From: Mycobacteriales bacterium
Lineage (GTDB): Bacteria; Actinomycetota; Actinomycetes; BP-191
Length of the DNA stretch: 34,515 nt
Assembly: GCA_035714365.1 (NCBI GenBank)
Contig: DASTMB010000092.1
Span: forward strand, 1 to 34,515
Direction of reading: 5' to 3'
Shown: in pieces, positions 22,328 to 30,842 of the stretch
How positions within the stretch are numbered: position 1 is the stretch's first letter
How the letters are laid out: each line of letters opens with the position of its first letter
Made by a program: the position numbers and the translations under genes
The notes under the pieces: generated by a model
Told to the model about the DNA's origin: nothing
The model's database searches: none
What the model saw: the letters and a program-made list of their open reading frames with translations, nothing else

Positions 22328-23544
22328 GGGGCGCCCGCGGCGTAGCGGCCGGCCAGGTCGGGGTCGGGCTCGTCCACGTACGCGACCGGGTTGGCGGCGT
22401 CGCGGTCGAGGTGCGAGCCGGCGCCGGTCGCCGTCAGCATCGCCAGCCCCAACGCCCCGTGCTCGCCGCTGCGCCGGTACGCGACGGGCAGCCCGGTGAC
22501 CGACGGCAGCACCGTGCGCCACGCGCGGTCCTCGTCGCCCGCGCCGTAGAGGAACGCCGCGCCCGGCGCCAGCACCCCCACCAACGACGAGACCGAACGC
22601 GCCGCCGACTCGTACGCGAGCCGCACCGGGTCGCTGCCCGGCGCCGCGACGGCGGCCGCCGCGACCAGCGCCGCGCGCGACCGCCCCGACCGCGCGACGA
22701 GCAGGTCGAGCGCGTCGGTGACGCCGCGCACGGGTGCCTCGTACACCTGGTACGACCGCCCGCCCGCGCGCAGCGCGACCCCCTCCGGCAACGGCCCGGC
22801 GGGCGGCGACACCGGCACCGACACGACGGCCGGCGACCCCCACGTCACCAGCGGCGCGACCGGCAGGGCGCCCGCGCCCTCGACCGCGCACGCCTCGGTC
22901 GTCGCGCCGGTGACGACGGGGATGCGCGAGCGCAGCCCGAGCCGCCGCGCGGCGGGCAGCAGCAGGTCGCCGAGCACCTCGGTCGACCCCTTCTGCGGCG
23001 GCAGCCACTCGGGGTCCACGCCGCAGGCCGCGCAGACCGCCGCGTCGAGCGTCCCGTCGGCCGCGAAGAAACCCGTCCCCGAGGCATACGTCGGGTCGCT
23101 CGCCAGCCGCCCGGTCAGCAACGACGCCACGAAGTCGCGCGTCCCCGCGACCCACCCGACCCGGTCCGGAGCGGAAGCCGCCAGCCGCGCCGGCACCGAC
23201 GCCGCGTCGAGCGGCACGCCGGTCCGCTGCCGCACCGCCTCGAAGCCGCCCGCGCGCTCCGCGACACCGGCATCGCCGGACGCAACCGGCAGCGACACCG
23301 GCCCCAACGGCTCCCCGTCGCGCGCCAGCAACAGGTACGCGCCGGCCGCGCCCGAGCAGCCGACCGCCTCGACCTCGACCAGGTCCGCCGCCAGCCCAGC
23401 GACCGCCGCCTCAACCCCGGCCCACAGGTCCCGCGCCCCACACGAAACAGGCAACGGCGCCCGCGCCACCGACACCAGCCCGTCGCCGGACCAGACCGCG
23501 GCGGTGACCGCCGCCGTACCGGCGTCGAGCGCGAGCCAGGTCAC
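22324..23544 (-). CDS. FGGY carbohydrate kinase-like protein, catalytic Asp apparently lost
   Basis: 406 residues, shorter than typical FGGY kinases (480-520). The N-terminal ATP-fold strand WLALDAGTAAVTAAVW keeps DxGT. The middle has RDFVASLLTGRLASDPTYAS and the C-terminal domain has FLYGAGDEDRAWRTVL and EHGALGLAMLTATG, matching the nucleotide-binding half. Where active kinases carry the catalytic Asp (GGGDQAAAAxGAG pattern), this protein reads TGATTEACAVEGAG (about residues 212-225), with Thr at the Asp position and Glu beside it. It may therefore be a pseudokinase, or may use the Glu. Overlaps of 4 nt on both sides put it in the five-gene operon. Substrate unknown. Confidence 0.82.
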   Translation of the reverse strand: MTWLALDAGTAAVTAAVWSGDGLVSVARAPLPVSCGARDLWAGVEAAVAGLAADLVEVEAVGCSGAAGAYLLLARDGEPLGPVSLPVASGDAGVAERAGGFEAVRQRTGVPLDAASVPARLAASAPDRVGWVAGTRDFVASLLTGRLASDPTYASGTGFFAADGTLDAAVCAACGVDPEWLPPQKGSTEVLGDLLLPAARRLGLRSRIPVVTGATTEACAVEGAGALPVAPLVTWGSPAVVSVPVSPPAGPLPEGVALRAGGRSYQVYEAPVRGVTDALDLLVARSGRSRAALVAAAAVAAPGSDPVRLAYESAARSVSSLVGVLAPGAAFLYGAGDEDRAWRTVLPSVTGLPVAYRRSGEHGALGLAMLTATGAGSHLDRDAANPVAYVDEPDPDLAGRYAAGAP

Positions 23545-24416
23545 CGGTCGCACACGACCTTGCCGAGCGCGGAGAAGTCCTCGCGCCCGTACCCCGCGTC
23601 GCTCGCCTCGCGCAGCGTCTCGCGCACCAGCGCCGTCGTGTCCAGCCGCACCCCGGCACGTGCGGCGTAGGCGAGCGCCAGGTCGAGGTCCTTGAGCATC
23701 AGGTCGGTCATGAAGCCTGGCCGCCAGCCGTTCGACGCGGGCGCGTCCGGCTGCACCCCCTCGAACGGCACCCGCGTCCGCACCGCGGTGCAGTCGCCGG
23801 TCGAGTGCAGCAGCACCTCCAGCGTCTTGCCGAGGTCGGCGCCGCTGCGCGCGGCGAGCGTGAACGCCTCCGCCGTCGCCTGCATCTGCGCCGCGTAGAG
23901 CAGGTTGTTGCAGAGCTTCACGACCTGCCCCATGCCGGGGCCGCCGACGTGCACGATCAGCCGGGAGAACGCGTCGAGCACCGGCCGCACCGAGTCCAGC
24001 ACCGCCGCGTCGCCGCCGACCATCAGCGTCAGCGTGCCGTTCTCCGCGCCGACCGAGCCCCCGGACACCGGCGCGTCCAGGTACGCCGCGCCCGCCTCGG
24101 CGACCCGCTCGTGCTGGGCGCGTTCGGCGTCGGGGTCGATGGTCGAGCAGTCGACGACCGTCAGGCCCGGCCGCAACGCCGGCGCCATCGCGTCGACCAC
24201 CGCCGCGACGTCCGGCGACGACGGCACGCAGAGAACGACGACCGACGACGCCTCCGCGACGCCGCGCGCCGACCCGCCGTCGACAGCCCCGAACGCCACC
24301 GCGTCGGCGACCGGGCCCGGCGACCGCGACGCGACGGTCACGCGGTGCCCCGCGGTGACGAGGTGGCGCGCCATGGGCAGCCCCATGACGCCGAGCCCGA
24401 CGAAGCCGACGTCCAC
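23541..24416 (-). CDS. 3-hydroxyisobutyrate dehydrogenase-family beta-hydroxyacid dehydrogenase
   Basis: 291 residues. The N-terminal Rossmann motif is VGFVGLGVMGLPMARHL and the substrate motif is DAPVSGGSVGAENGTLTLMVGG. The catalytic lysine is in GMGQVVKLCNNLL, with a following helix QMQATAEAFTLAARSG. All elements of an active NAD(P)-dependent beta-hydroxyacid dehydrogenase are present. The exact substrate (3-hydroxyisobutyrate, tartronate semialdehyde, 6-phosphogluconate-like acid) is not decided. The GTG at 24416 (MDVGFVGLG) is preferred because it places the Rossmann strand at the N-terminus. An in-frame GTG at 24434 is possible. It is the first gene of the five-gene operon and divergent from the acetyltransferase. 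Confidence 0.92.
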   Translation of the reverse strand: MDVGFVGLGVMGLPMARHLVTAGHRVTVASRSPGPVADAVAFGAVDGGSARGVAEASSVVVLCVPSSPDVAAVVDAMAPALRPGLTVVDCSTIDPDAERAQHERVAEAGAAYLDAPVSGGSVGAENGTLTLMVGGDAAVLDSVRPVLDAFSRLIVHVGGPGMGQVVKLCNNLLYAAQMQATAEAFTLAARSGADLGKTLEVLLHSTGDCTAVRTRVPFEGVQPDAPASNGWRPGFMTDLMLKDLDLALAYAARAGVRLDTTALVRETLREASDAGYGREDFSALGKVVCDR

Positions 24417-24453
24417 GCCCCCACCCAACACCACCCGGGTCGCCGCCCGCAGG

Positions 24454-24987
24454 ATGATCGGGCGCGTGACGTACCTGGTCCGGCCCGGGCGCGCGGACGA
24501 GGTCGCGCGGTACCGCGCGATCGAGGTCGCCGCCGGCGCGGCGTTCCGCGACGCCGGGATGCCGGAGGTCGCCGCCGACGAGCCGCCGCTGGAGGCCGCC
24601 CTGCTCGGCTACGTGCGCGCGGGCCGCGCCTGGGCCGTCGCCGACGACGGCGGCGAACCCGCTGGGTACCTGCTGCTCGACGTCCTCGACGCCGCCGACG
24701 CGCACGTCGAGCAGGTGTCCGTGCTGCCGTCCTGCCGCGGGCTGGGCCTCGGCGCGCGGCTGCTCGACGCCGCCGCCGCGTGGGCGCGCGAGCGCGGGTA
24801 CCGCCGGCTCACGCTGACGACGTTCGCGGACGTCCCGTGGAACGCGCCGTACTACGCGCGGCTCGGCTTCCGCACCGTCCCGGACGAGGCGCTGACCGAG
24901 CCGCTGCGCGCGGTCCGGCGGCGCGAGGCAGAGCACGGCCTGGACCGCTGGCCGCGCGTCGTCATGGCGCGTGACCTGGACCGCTAA
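24454..24987 (+). CDS. GNAT family N-acetyltransferase
   Basis: About 177 residues from ATG 24454. A GTG four codons later (24466, giving MTYLVRPGRADEVARYRAIE) is an equally good start. The GNAT core is clear: the beta-4 strand AHVEQVSVLPSCRGLGLG with the acetyl-CoA pyrophosphate loop, then ARLLDAAAAWARERGYRRLTLTTF and NAPYYARLGFR. Acceptor unknown; such stand-alone GNATs acetylate small amines, antibiotics or protein N-termini. No ribosome site is obvious. The TAA stop overlaps the TAG stop of the convergent hydrolase gene through CTAA (24984-24987). Confidence 0.9.
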   Translation: MIGRVTYLVRPGRADEVARYRAIEVAAGAAFRDAGMPEVAADEPPLEAALLGYVRAGRAWAVADDGGEPAGYLLLDVLDAADAHVEQVSVLPSCRGLGLGARLLDAAAAWARERGYRRLTLTTFADVPWNAPYYARLGFRTVPDEALTEPLRAVRRREAEHGLDRWPRVVMARDLDR

Positions 24988-26885
24988 CGCGCCACCGGCA
25001 GCCGCACCGACGACGCGCCCCGGCCCAGGTAGAGCGTGACGACCCCGCCCGCCTCCGACTCCAGGCTGCCGCCGTCGCTCGCCGAGAACGTGAACCGCAG
25101 CCGGTGCCCCTTCGCCACGACGTAGTCGGTGTAGAGCGACGGGAACCGCGACACCACCGGCGTCCCCGGCGTCAACGGCGTGCCGGCCGCCGGCGTGGAC
25201 GGCCCGCGCGGGCGCACCGACGCGCGCGACATCGCCTGCAGCCAGGCGTAGGTCACCGTCAGCACGCCGCGGTCGTCGCCGTCGTAGAGGTCGTCGTCCG
25301 GCTTGTCGGCGACGCCCGCCTCCGGCGCGAGGTCGTCGACGCGGACCGCGATGTTCGTGTCCGGCCCGGCCGCCGCGTACTTCAGCGCCAGCTCGATCTG
25401 CCCGGACAGCCGCGTCGCGCGGGCGAACGGCGCCGTCACGAACGCCTGCTGCTCCGGCGCCCCCGCGCCCGCGGCGTTGTCCGCCCAGGTCACCGTCGAC
25501 GCCTCGCCGTACGGCTTGGTGCCCAGCGCCGACGACGCGCCCGGGTAGAGCACCAGGTCCGACCGCGAGGCCGGCCACGACGAGCCGGCCGACCAGCGGC
25601 CGTCCGCGCGCTGCACCTCGACCCGCGGCGCGAGCGCGCCGGCCGGAACCCGCTTGAGGTACTGCAGGAACCACCGGTGCGTGCCCTCGACGAACTTGTC
25701 CGCGAACGGGTGCGGCAGCAGGTGCCCGCCCGCCGAGCAGGTCTTGCCGGTCGGGCAGCGCGGGTCGGCGTGGTCGGCGTTCATCAGCCAGAGCTTCTTC
25801 GGCACCGACGGCGGCAGCGACAGCCACATGTTGCCGACGTTGAGCGTCTTGACGTTGAAGTCGAACAGGCCGTGCACGAAGAACACCGCCGCCCGCACGC
25901 GCTTCGCGTCCTTGCGGAAGTCGCGCTCCGCCCAGAACGCGCTCCCCGCGTCCTGGTACGGCCCGGCATACCCCGCGTCGGCGGCCAGCCCGAACGACGC
26001 CACGCACGCCTTGCGCTCCGCGAGGTGCGCCGCGTAGAGCGTGTCGGCGGTGCCGGAGTTCGGGGTGTCGGCGGCGGCGAACGCCGCCGTGAACTCCGCG
26101 GGCGTCAGCCGGTGCGACGAGAGCTGCACGCCGTTGACGAAGTGGTAGTCGTACCAGGCGTCGATCGCGCGGATCGGGATGACCGCGGCGAGCGCGTCCT
26201 TGTGCCGCCCCGAGATCGGCGCCTCCGCGGCTGCGCCCATCGCGACCGTGCCGTCGTACGAGCCGCCGGTCATGCCGACGCGGCCGTTGCTCCACGGGCG
26301 CTCGGCCAGCCAGTCCACGACGTCGACCGCGTCGAGGACCTCGTCGCGGTCGCCGTAGGCCTGGCAGCCGCTCGTGTTGCGGGTGCCGCGCAGGTCCATC
26401 GCCGCGAACGCGTAGCCGCGCGGCACGAAGTACTCGTCGTACCACTCCGGGAACGCCGTCTGGTGCGCGGCGCAGGTGCTCAGGACCGGCACGCCCGGCG
26501 ACCCCGGCAGCCCGCCCGGCGGCGACTGCGTCGGGGTCTTGCACTCCTCGTGGTAGCCGCGGCCGAGGGTGTTGAAGTACGGCGACGGCATGAGGATCGT
26601 CGGCACGCGCACGCCCTTCGGGGTGCGCGGGCGGATCAGGTCGACCCAGATCTGGTTCACGCCGTCGCGGCTCGGCACCTGGACGTGCTCGACCACGGCC
26701 TTCGCGTACGAGTACCGCACCGGGTCGAGACGGTCGAGGTCCGGCAGCCCGGGCGTCTGGCGCGGCGTCGTCGCGTCGAACCGGTCCGCGACGCGCGTAC
26801 CCTTCGCGGCAGGAACGGCGGCCGAGGCGGTCGCCGCGAGCAGGACCGCGAGGCCGGCTGTGGCGAGGGAGCGAAGGGGGCGCAC
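24984..26885 (-). CDS. Secreted CocE/NonD-type acyl hydrolase (X-Pro dipeptidyl-peptidase S15 family)
   Basis: 633 residues. The signal peptide RPLRSLATAGLAVLLAATAS ends near ASA (residue 24). The alpha/beta hydrolase domain shows the nucleophile motif GMTGGSYDGTVAMG (Ser) after YAFAAMDLRGTRNTSG, the acid strand VFFVHGLFDFNVKTLNVG, and a His-containing segment near HPFADKFVEGTHRWF. The C-terminal jelly-roll domain (about 430-633, ending VTLYLGRGASSVRLP) is the X-Pro dipeptidyl-peptidase C-terminal beta-sandwich. Likely activity is hydrolysis of esters or Xaa-Pro peptides outside the cell. The substrate is not deducible. The GTG at 26885 gives the signal peptide. The promoter lies in the 55 bp shared with the divergent propeller gene. 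Confidence 0.88.
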   Translation of the reverse strand: MRPLRSLATAGLAVLLAATASAAVPAAKGTRVADRFDATTPRQTPGLPDLDRLDPVRYSYAKAVVEHVQVPSRDGVNQIWVDLIRPRTPKGVRVPTILMPSPYFNTLGRGYHEECKTPTQSPPGGLPGSPGVPVLSTCAAHQTAFPEWYDEYFVPRGYAFAAMDLRGTRNTSGCQAYGDRDEVLDAVDVVDWLAERPWSNGRVGMTGGSYDGTVAMGAAAEAPISGRHKDALAAVIPIRAIDAWYDYHFVNGVQLSSHRLTPAEFTAAFAAADTPNSGTADTLYAAHLAERKACVASFGLAADAGYAGPYQDAGSAFWAERDFRKDAKRVRAAVFFVHGLFDFNVKTLNVGNMWLSLPPSVPKKLWLMNADHADPRCPTGKTCSAGGHLLPHPFADKFVEGTHRWFLQYLKRVPAGALAPRVEVQRADGRWSAGSSWPASRSDLVLYPGASSALGTKPYGEASTVTWADNAAGAGAPEQQAFVTAPFARATRLSGQIELALKYAAAGPDTNIAVRVDDLAPEAGVADKPDDDLYDGDDRGVLTVTYAWLQAMSRASVRPRGPSTPAAGTPLTPGTPVVSRFPSLYTDYVVAKGHRLRFTFSASDGGSLESEAGGVVTLYLGRGASSVRLPVAR

Positions 26886-26940
26886 CCCACGCAGTTCGCC
26901 ACCACGGACCGGCGGCCCTGCCGGACAACGGGAGCGGACG

Positions 26941-28725
26941 ATGCGGCGGACCAGGCTGGCGGCGGTGGCGGCGGCGGCGCTCGCGGTGGGCGGCACGGTC
27001 CTGGGCACGCGGGCGGCGCCCGCGGCGGTGGCCGCGACGTCGGGGACGCCCACGTTCACCGCGCCGATCCGCTCCGACAAGCCGGGCGTGCAGAACACCC
27101 CGACCGAGCCGGCGATCATCTCCGACGCCGCCGGCCGCCGGTACGTCGCCAACCAGCTCGACAGCGAGCTCGCCGTCACCACCGACGGCGGCCGCACCTG
27201 GCGGTACCCGCACGGCATGGACGTGCTCGCGCAGAACGTCACCGGGTGCGACGTCACGCAGCTCATCGGGGACGTCGAGCTCACCGCCGACGCCGGCGGG
27301 CGGACGTACTTCTCGACCCTCGGCATCGTCTCCGGCGGCACCGCCGACAACGGCATCCAGCCGCTCGTGGCCTACAGCGACGACGGGTTCCACACCTGGA
27401 CCACGCTCTGCGCGGCGCACCAGCCGTTCCTCACCGACCGGCAGTGGCTGGCGCAGTACTCGCCGCCCGGCACGCCGTCGGACGAGACGTTGCTCTACAT
27501 GACCTACCACGACTTCGGCCCGGACACGATGTGGGTCAACCGCTCCACCGACGGCGGCAAGTCGTGGGAGCTGCCGCAGCCGGTCATCACCGACCCGGAG
27601 GCGATCGCGTCGAGCGGCTGCGACACCGTCCCCGGCGGCATCGCGGTCGACCCGCGCAACGGCTGGACCTACATCTCCTGGGTGGCCGGCCCGCATCCGG
27701 TCAACAACGCCGCCACCGGCTGCAACTACACGCAGGGCACGATCTTCAACAAGCTCTACGTCGCGTTCTCCAAGGACAGCGGCGTGACGTGGAGCAACGT
27801 CAAGGCGTTCGAGGGCCTCGACAACACCACCGAGAGCCCGAACGACCTCTCCGAGATCTTCAGCAACCTCAGCGTCGACCGGGCCGGCAACGTCTACGTC
27901 GCGTACCCGGCGTTCCTCGACGGCGAGTACGGCATCTACTACCAGTGGGCGCCGCCGTCGGACACCGGCGCCCTCCAGTTCAGCGCGCCGGTGAAGGTGA
28001 GCGGCGCCGACGTGCACACGGCGTACTACCCGCGCATGGTCGCCGGCGACGACGGCCGGATCGGCCTGATCTACCTCGGTTCGCCGTTCAAGAACGTCCC
28101 CGCCACCGCGACGAACAAGGCGACCTACACCGGCGACACCGGCGACAACACGCCGAACTGCTCGCCCGAGGTCACCGACCCCGGCAACCACGGCGCCCGC
28201 TTCCTCGGCAAGCCGTGCATGCTGCCCGCGGACACGCCCTGGTACCTCTACCAGGCCACCTCGCTGAACGCGACGTCGGCGGGCGCGTCGTTCGTCACGC
28301 AGAAGATGCGGCCGGACCCGGTGCACGTCGGCGACATCTGCACGCTCGGCATCTTCTGCCTCGACGGCGACAACCGGGACCTCGCCGACGTCAACGACAT
28401 CAAGATCGACGCCACCGGCGGCATGCAGCTCGCCTACACCTGGGAGGCAGCCGACCGCAGCCGCAACGAGATCGTCTTCCAGTGCCAGACCGGTGGTCCC
28501 GGCCTCTACGCGAACGTCGCCGTCACGTCGTGCCAGAGCGGCGCCGCGCAGCCGGTGACCAAGCCGCCGGTGGTCAAGCCCCCGGTCGTGCGGCCGCCGG
28601 TGACCAAGCCGCCGGTCGCGAAGCCGACGATCCCGACGACCGGTGCCCCCGGCTGGCTCGGCCTGGCCGGCGCGCTGGCGGCGGGCGGGGCGCTCCTGCT
28701 CGCCCGGCGCCGCCGCGCGGCCTAG
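26941..28725 (+). CDS. Secreted BNR/Asp-box beta-propeller protein with IPTTG C-terminal anchor signal
   Basis: 594 residues. The signal peptide ends near AAPAAVAA (residue 32). Four Asp boxes are visible (VTTDGGRTW, YSDDGFHTW, RSTDGGKSW, FSKDSGVTW), giving a sialidase-fold propeller. Near residues 464-490 is DICTLGIFC followed by NRDLADVNDI, the motif shared with two other secreted proteins in the window. A repeated Pro-rich spacer (KPPVVKPPVVRPPVTKPP) leads to IPTTG, a hydrophobic helix (WLGLAGALAAGGALLLA) and RRRRAA, a sortase-type sorting signal with Ile in place of Leu. No sialidase active-site set could be confirmed. Start: ATG with GGGAGCGG upstream. The stop overlaps that of nitrobindin through CTAG. 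Confidence 0.87.
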   Translation: MRRTRLAAVAAAALAVGGTVLGTRAAPAAVAATSGTPTFTAPIRSDKPGVQNTPTEPAIISDAAGRRYVANQLDSELAVTTDGGRTWRYPHGMDVLAQNVTGCDVTQLIGDVELTADAGGRTYFSTLGIVSGGTADNGIQPLVAYSDDGFHTWTTLCAAHQPFLTDRQWLAQYSPPGTPSDETLLYMTYHDFGPDTMWVNRSTDGGKSWELPQPVITDPEAIASSGCDTVPGGIAVDPRNGWTYISWVAGPHPVNNAATGCNYTQGTIFNKLYVAFSKDSGVTWSNVKAFEGLDNTTESPNDLSEIFSNLSVDRAGNVYVAYPAFLDGEYGIYYQWAPPSDTGALQFSAPVKVSGADVHTAYYPRMVAGDDGRIGLIYLGSPFKNVPATATNKATYTGDTGDNTPNCSPEVTDPGNHGARFLGKPCMLPADTPWYLYQATSLNATSAGASFVTQKMRPDPVHVGDICTLGIFCLDGDNRDLADVNDIKIDATGGMQLAYTWEAADRSRNEIVFQCQTGGPGLYANVAVTSCQSGAAQPVTKPPVVKPPVVRPPVTKPPVAKPTIPTTGAPGWLGLAGALAAGGALLLARRRRAA

Positions 28726-29207
28726 GAGTCGCCGACCCGCTCCAGCGTCGCGGACAGGTGCGACTGGAGCGGCAGGCCCACGGCGGCCATGTCCACGGCG
28801 TACATCAGCCGCCCTTCGACCAGGCCGTAGAGCCGGGTCAGCGCGGTGACCTCCTTCGCGCTGGTCGTGCGCGCGACGAGGTCGGTGGCCAGGTCGATGC
28901 GGTGACCGGCGACGGTGCCGTAGTAGATCTCCACCACGCCGGTCGGGTGCGCCAGCAGCACCTCGACGCCGCCGTCGGGGCGCGGCCGCCAGTACCCGGT
29001 CTCGGAGTGCAACGGCCGCCCGTCGTCCAGGCTCCACGTCCGCTGCGTGTACGACAGGAACGGCTTGCCGTTGTGCGCGAAGACGACCTCCTCGCCGTAC
29101 CCGAACGACTCCATCGTCGGGTACCCGCCGACCCCCTCGCCGCGCCAGCGGCCCAGGAGGAACGCGAGCGGGGCGAGGTCGCCGTGCGGCGCGTGCGCGT
29201 CGTCCAT
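28722..29207 (-). CDS. Nitrobindin-like heme-binding beta-barrel protein (DUF1794/THAP4-like)
   Basis: 161 residues. The diagnostic GxWxGxG loop is present as LLGRWRGEGVGGYPT (residues 18-32), followed by alternating strands (FLSYTQRTWSLDDGRPLHSE, GGVEVLLAHPTGVVEIYYG) of a ten-stranded barrel. Characterised nitrobindins (M. tuberculosis Rv2717c, human THAP4 C-terminal domain) bind ferric heme through a C-terminal histidine and react with NO or peroxynitrite. A candidate histidine is in PLQSHLSATLE near residue 152. The ATG shares one base with the TGA of the upstream secreted propeller gene (TGATG), so the cytosolic nitrobindin is translationally coupled to an exported protein. Confidence 0.92.
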   Translation of the reverse strand: MDDAHAPHGDLAPLAFLLGRWRGEGVGGYPTMESFGYGEEVVFAHNGKPFLSYTQRTWSLDDGRPLHSETGYWRPRPDGGVEVLLAHPTGVVEIYYGTVAGHRIDLATDLVARTTSAKEVTALTRLYGLVEGRLMYAVDMAAVGLPLQSHLSATLERVGDS

Positions 29208-30745
29208 CAGCGGGTCGCGCGGCGCCGCACGGCGGCGGCCGCGACCAGGCAGGCGCCGGCGGCGAGCGCGAGCAGCCCCGCGTCGGTGCCGGTCGCCGGC
29301 ATCCCCGACCCGCCGGACCCGGAGCCGCCGGAGCCGCCGGTGCCGCTGCCGGAGCCGCCGCCCGTGCCGCCGGTGCCCGTCGGCGGCGTCACCGCCGTCG
29401 GCACCTCCTTGGCGAACGTCACGTCGTGGCGGTCCTCGCCGTTGTCGCTGAACACCACGGCCGCGAGGCCGTCGGCGGTCGTCGCGACCTTGAAGAAGTC
29501 CAGCAGCGAACGGTCGTCCGACGTGCCCGGCACGACGCCGCAGAGGATGCCGAACGTGCAGATGCCGCCCTCGTGCATGACGTGGTCGCTGGCCGTGCCG
29601 AGCCGGCGGACCGGCGTGCCGTCGGCGAGGCCGGTGACGTGCGCGACCTGGACGACCCACTGCGCGTCGGCGGCGTCCTTGTTGTCGGAGTCGGTGTGGT
29701 ACCAGGAGACGACGGCGTCGCCGGCGCGGCCGCCCGCGACCCAGCCGAACAGCGAGTTGCCGCCCTCGGGGCTGACGACGTACTCCTCGGTCCAGGTGCG
29801 GCCGAAGTCCTTCGACGCCTGGAGGAACACCCGCATCGGCTCGGTCGCGTCGTGGTTGCGGCCGGAGTAGGTGACGTAGACGGTGCCGCCCTTGTCGACG
29901 GCGGCGGCCATCCAGAAGTTGCCGTAGTTGGCGTCCGCGTAGCCGGGGTTGACGGTGATGTCCTGCCAGGTGACGCCGTAGTCGTCGCTGACCGACATCA
30001 CGATCTTGCTGATCGGGATGACGGGCGGCGTCGCGCCGGTGAGCGTGTCGGCGCGGGTGATGCCGTAGACGACGTAGACGTGGCCCTTGCCGTCGCTGGT
30101 GATCTGGCCGATGGACGAGCCGTTGTGCGCCGACTCCACGCCGGTCTGCGGGTTGGTGTAGACGACGTGCGGCACCGCGTCGAACGTCTTGCCGGCGTCG
30201 GTCGAGCGCTTCACGAGCATGGTGCCGGTGGCGAGCTCGTGCCAGGCGACGTAGACGATCGCCTCGTCGCCCTTCCCGTCGACCCACAGCCACTCGCGGT
30301 CCGCCGACAGGTCGGTGTCGAGGAACACCCGCTGCGGGAACGTCTCGCCGCCGTCGGTCGACCGCGACACCTCGATGCCGTCGATGGTGAGGTCGCCGAC
30401 GTAGACCGCGCCGTCCTCGCCCACCGCCACGTCGCTGTCCGAGCCGGGCGCGGCGCCGCGCTGCTGGTCCGCGGGCGGGCGGACCGTCGGCTTCTTCGTG
30501 AACGACCGGCCGCCGTTGCGGCTCAGCGCCCACACCGCGCCGCCGTCGCCGGGCGTCGTGACGTAGACGTTCGCGCCGTCGACGGAGAGGCCGGGCTCGC
30601 CGTAGTCGCCCTGGTAGACGGTGACGTTCTTGTCGAACTTCAACGCCGTCGAGGCGGCGGACGGCATCGCGAACGACGGCAGCGCGCACAGGGCGGCGAG
30701 CAGCGGGACGGCGCCCGCGAGGGCGCGCCGGCGGTGGTGGGGCAT
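29207..30745 (-). CDS. Secreted BNR/Asp-box beta-propeller protein with MPATG C-terminal anchor signal
   Basis: 512 residues. The signal peptide [20 protein letters not shown] ends near PSAAS (about residue 31). Five Asp boxes are visible: [36 protein letters not shown] and ASKDFGRTW. The motif GICTFGILC followed by [10 protein letters not shown] (about residues 390-420) matches the other two propellers of the window. A Gly/Ser spacer ([18 protein letters not shown]) leads to MPATG, a hydrophobic helix and RRRATR, again a sorting-type signal. It is a surface-exposed protein of unknown ligand. ATG at 30745, with TACCCT six bases upstream. Coupled to nitrobindin downstream. Confidence 0.87.
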   Translation of the reverse strand: MPHHRRRALAGAVPLLAALCALPSFAMPSAASTALKFDKNVTVYQGDYGEPGLSVDGANVYVTTPGDGGAVWALSRNGGRSFTKKPTVRPPADQQRGAAPGSDSDVAVGEDGAVYVGDLTIDGIEVSRSTDGGETFPQRVFLDTDLSADREWLWVDGKGDEAIVYVAWHELATGTMLVKRSTDAGKTFDAVPHVVYTNPQTGVESAHNGSSIGQITSDGKGHVYVVYGITRADTLTGATPPVIPISKIVMSVSDDYGVTWQDITVNPGYADANYGNFWMAAAVDKGGTVYVTYSGRNHDATEPMRVFLQASKDFGRTWTEEYVVSPEGGNSLFGWVAGGRAGDAVVSWYHTDSDNKDAADAQWVVQVAHVTGLADGTPVRRLGTASDHVMHEGGICTFGILCGVVPGTSDDRSLLDFFKVATTADGLAAVVFSDNGEDRHDVTFAKEVPTAVTPPTGTGGTGGGSGSGTGGSGGSGSGGSGMPATGTDAGLLALAAGACLVAAAAVRRRATR

Positions 30746-30751
30746 GGCCCC

Positions 30752-30757
30752 AGGGTA
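30752..30757 (-). promoter_or_regulatory. Probable -10 box of a leaderless promoter for the MPATG propeller gene
   Basis: On the minus strand TACCCT is followed by six bases (GGGGCC) and the ATG at 30745. A 14-bp perfect palindrome of alternating GC (30761-30774) lies immediately upstream and could be an operator, though such palindromes arise easily at this base composition. Confidence 0.45.
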
Positions 30758-30842
30758 CGCGCGGCGCGCGCCGCTCCTCGCGTCGGCGACAATGTGCTGG
30801 CGCGGTCGCCCGCCGCGCGCCCGCCGACCCGGGGGAGGTGCC

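Noticed and set aside
22324-29037. A minus-strand frame open for more than 2,200 codons
   Set aside because: Only its last part (22324-23544) is a real protein. The rest is Arg/Gly/Ala-rich antisense or out-of-frame translation across well-supported genes, an effect of the scarcity of stop codons at this G+C.
25104-29870. A plus-strand frame open for about 1,590 codons
   Set aside because: It runs antisense or out of frame through the CocE hydrolase and two propeller genes and has no recognisable domain. Composition is that of a shadow frame.
30761-30774. GC-only 14-bp palindrome between the propeller and mshA
   Set aside because: Alternating G/C palindromes arise readily at this base composition; noted with the promoter but not claimed as an operator.
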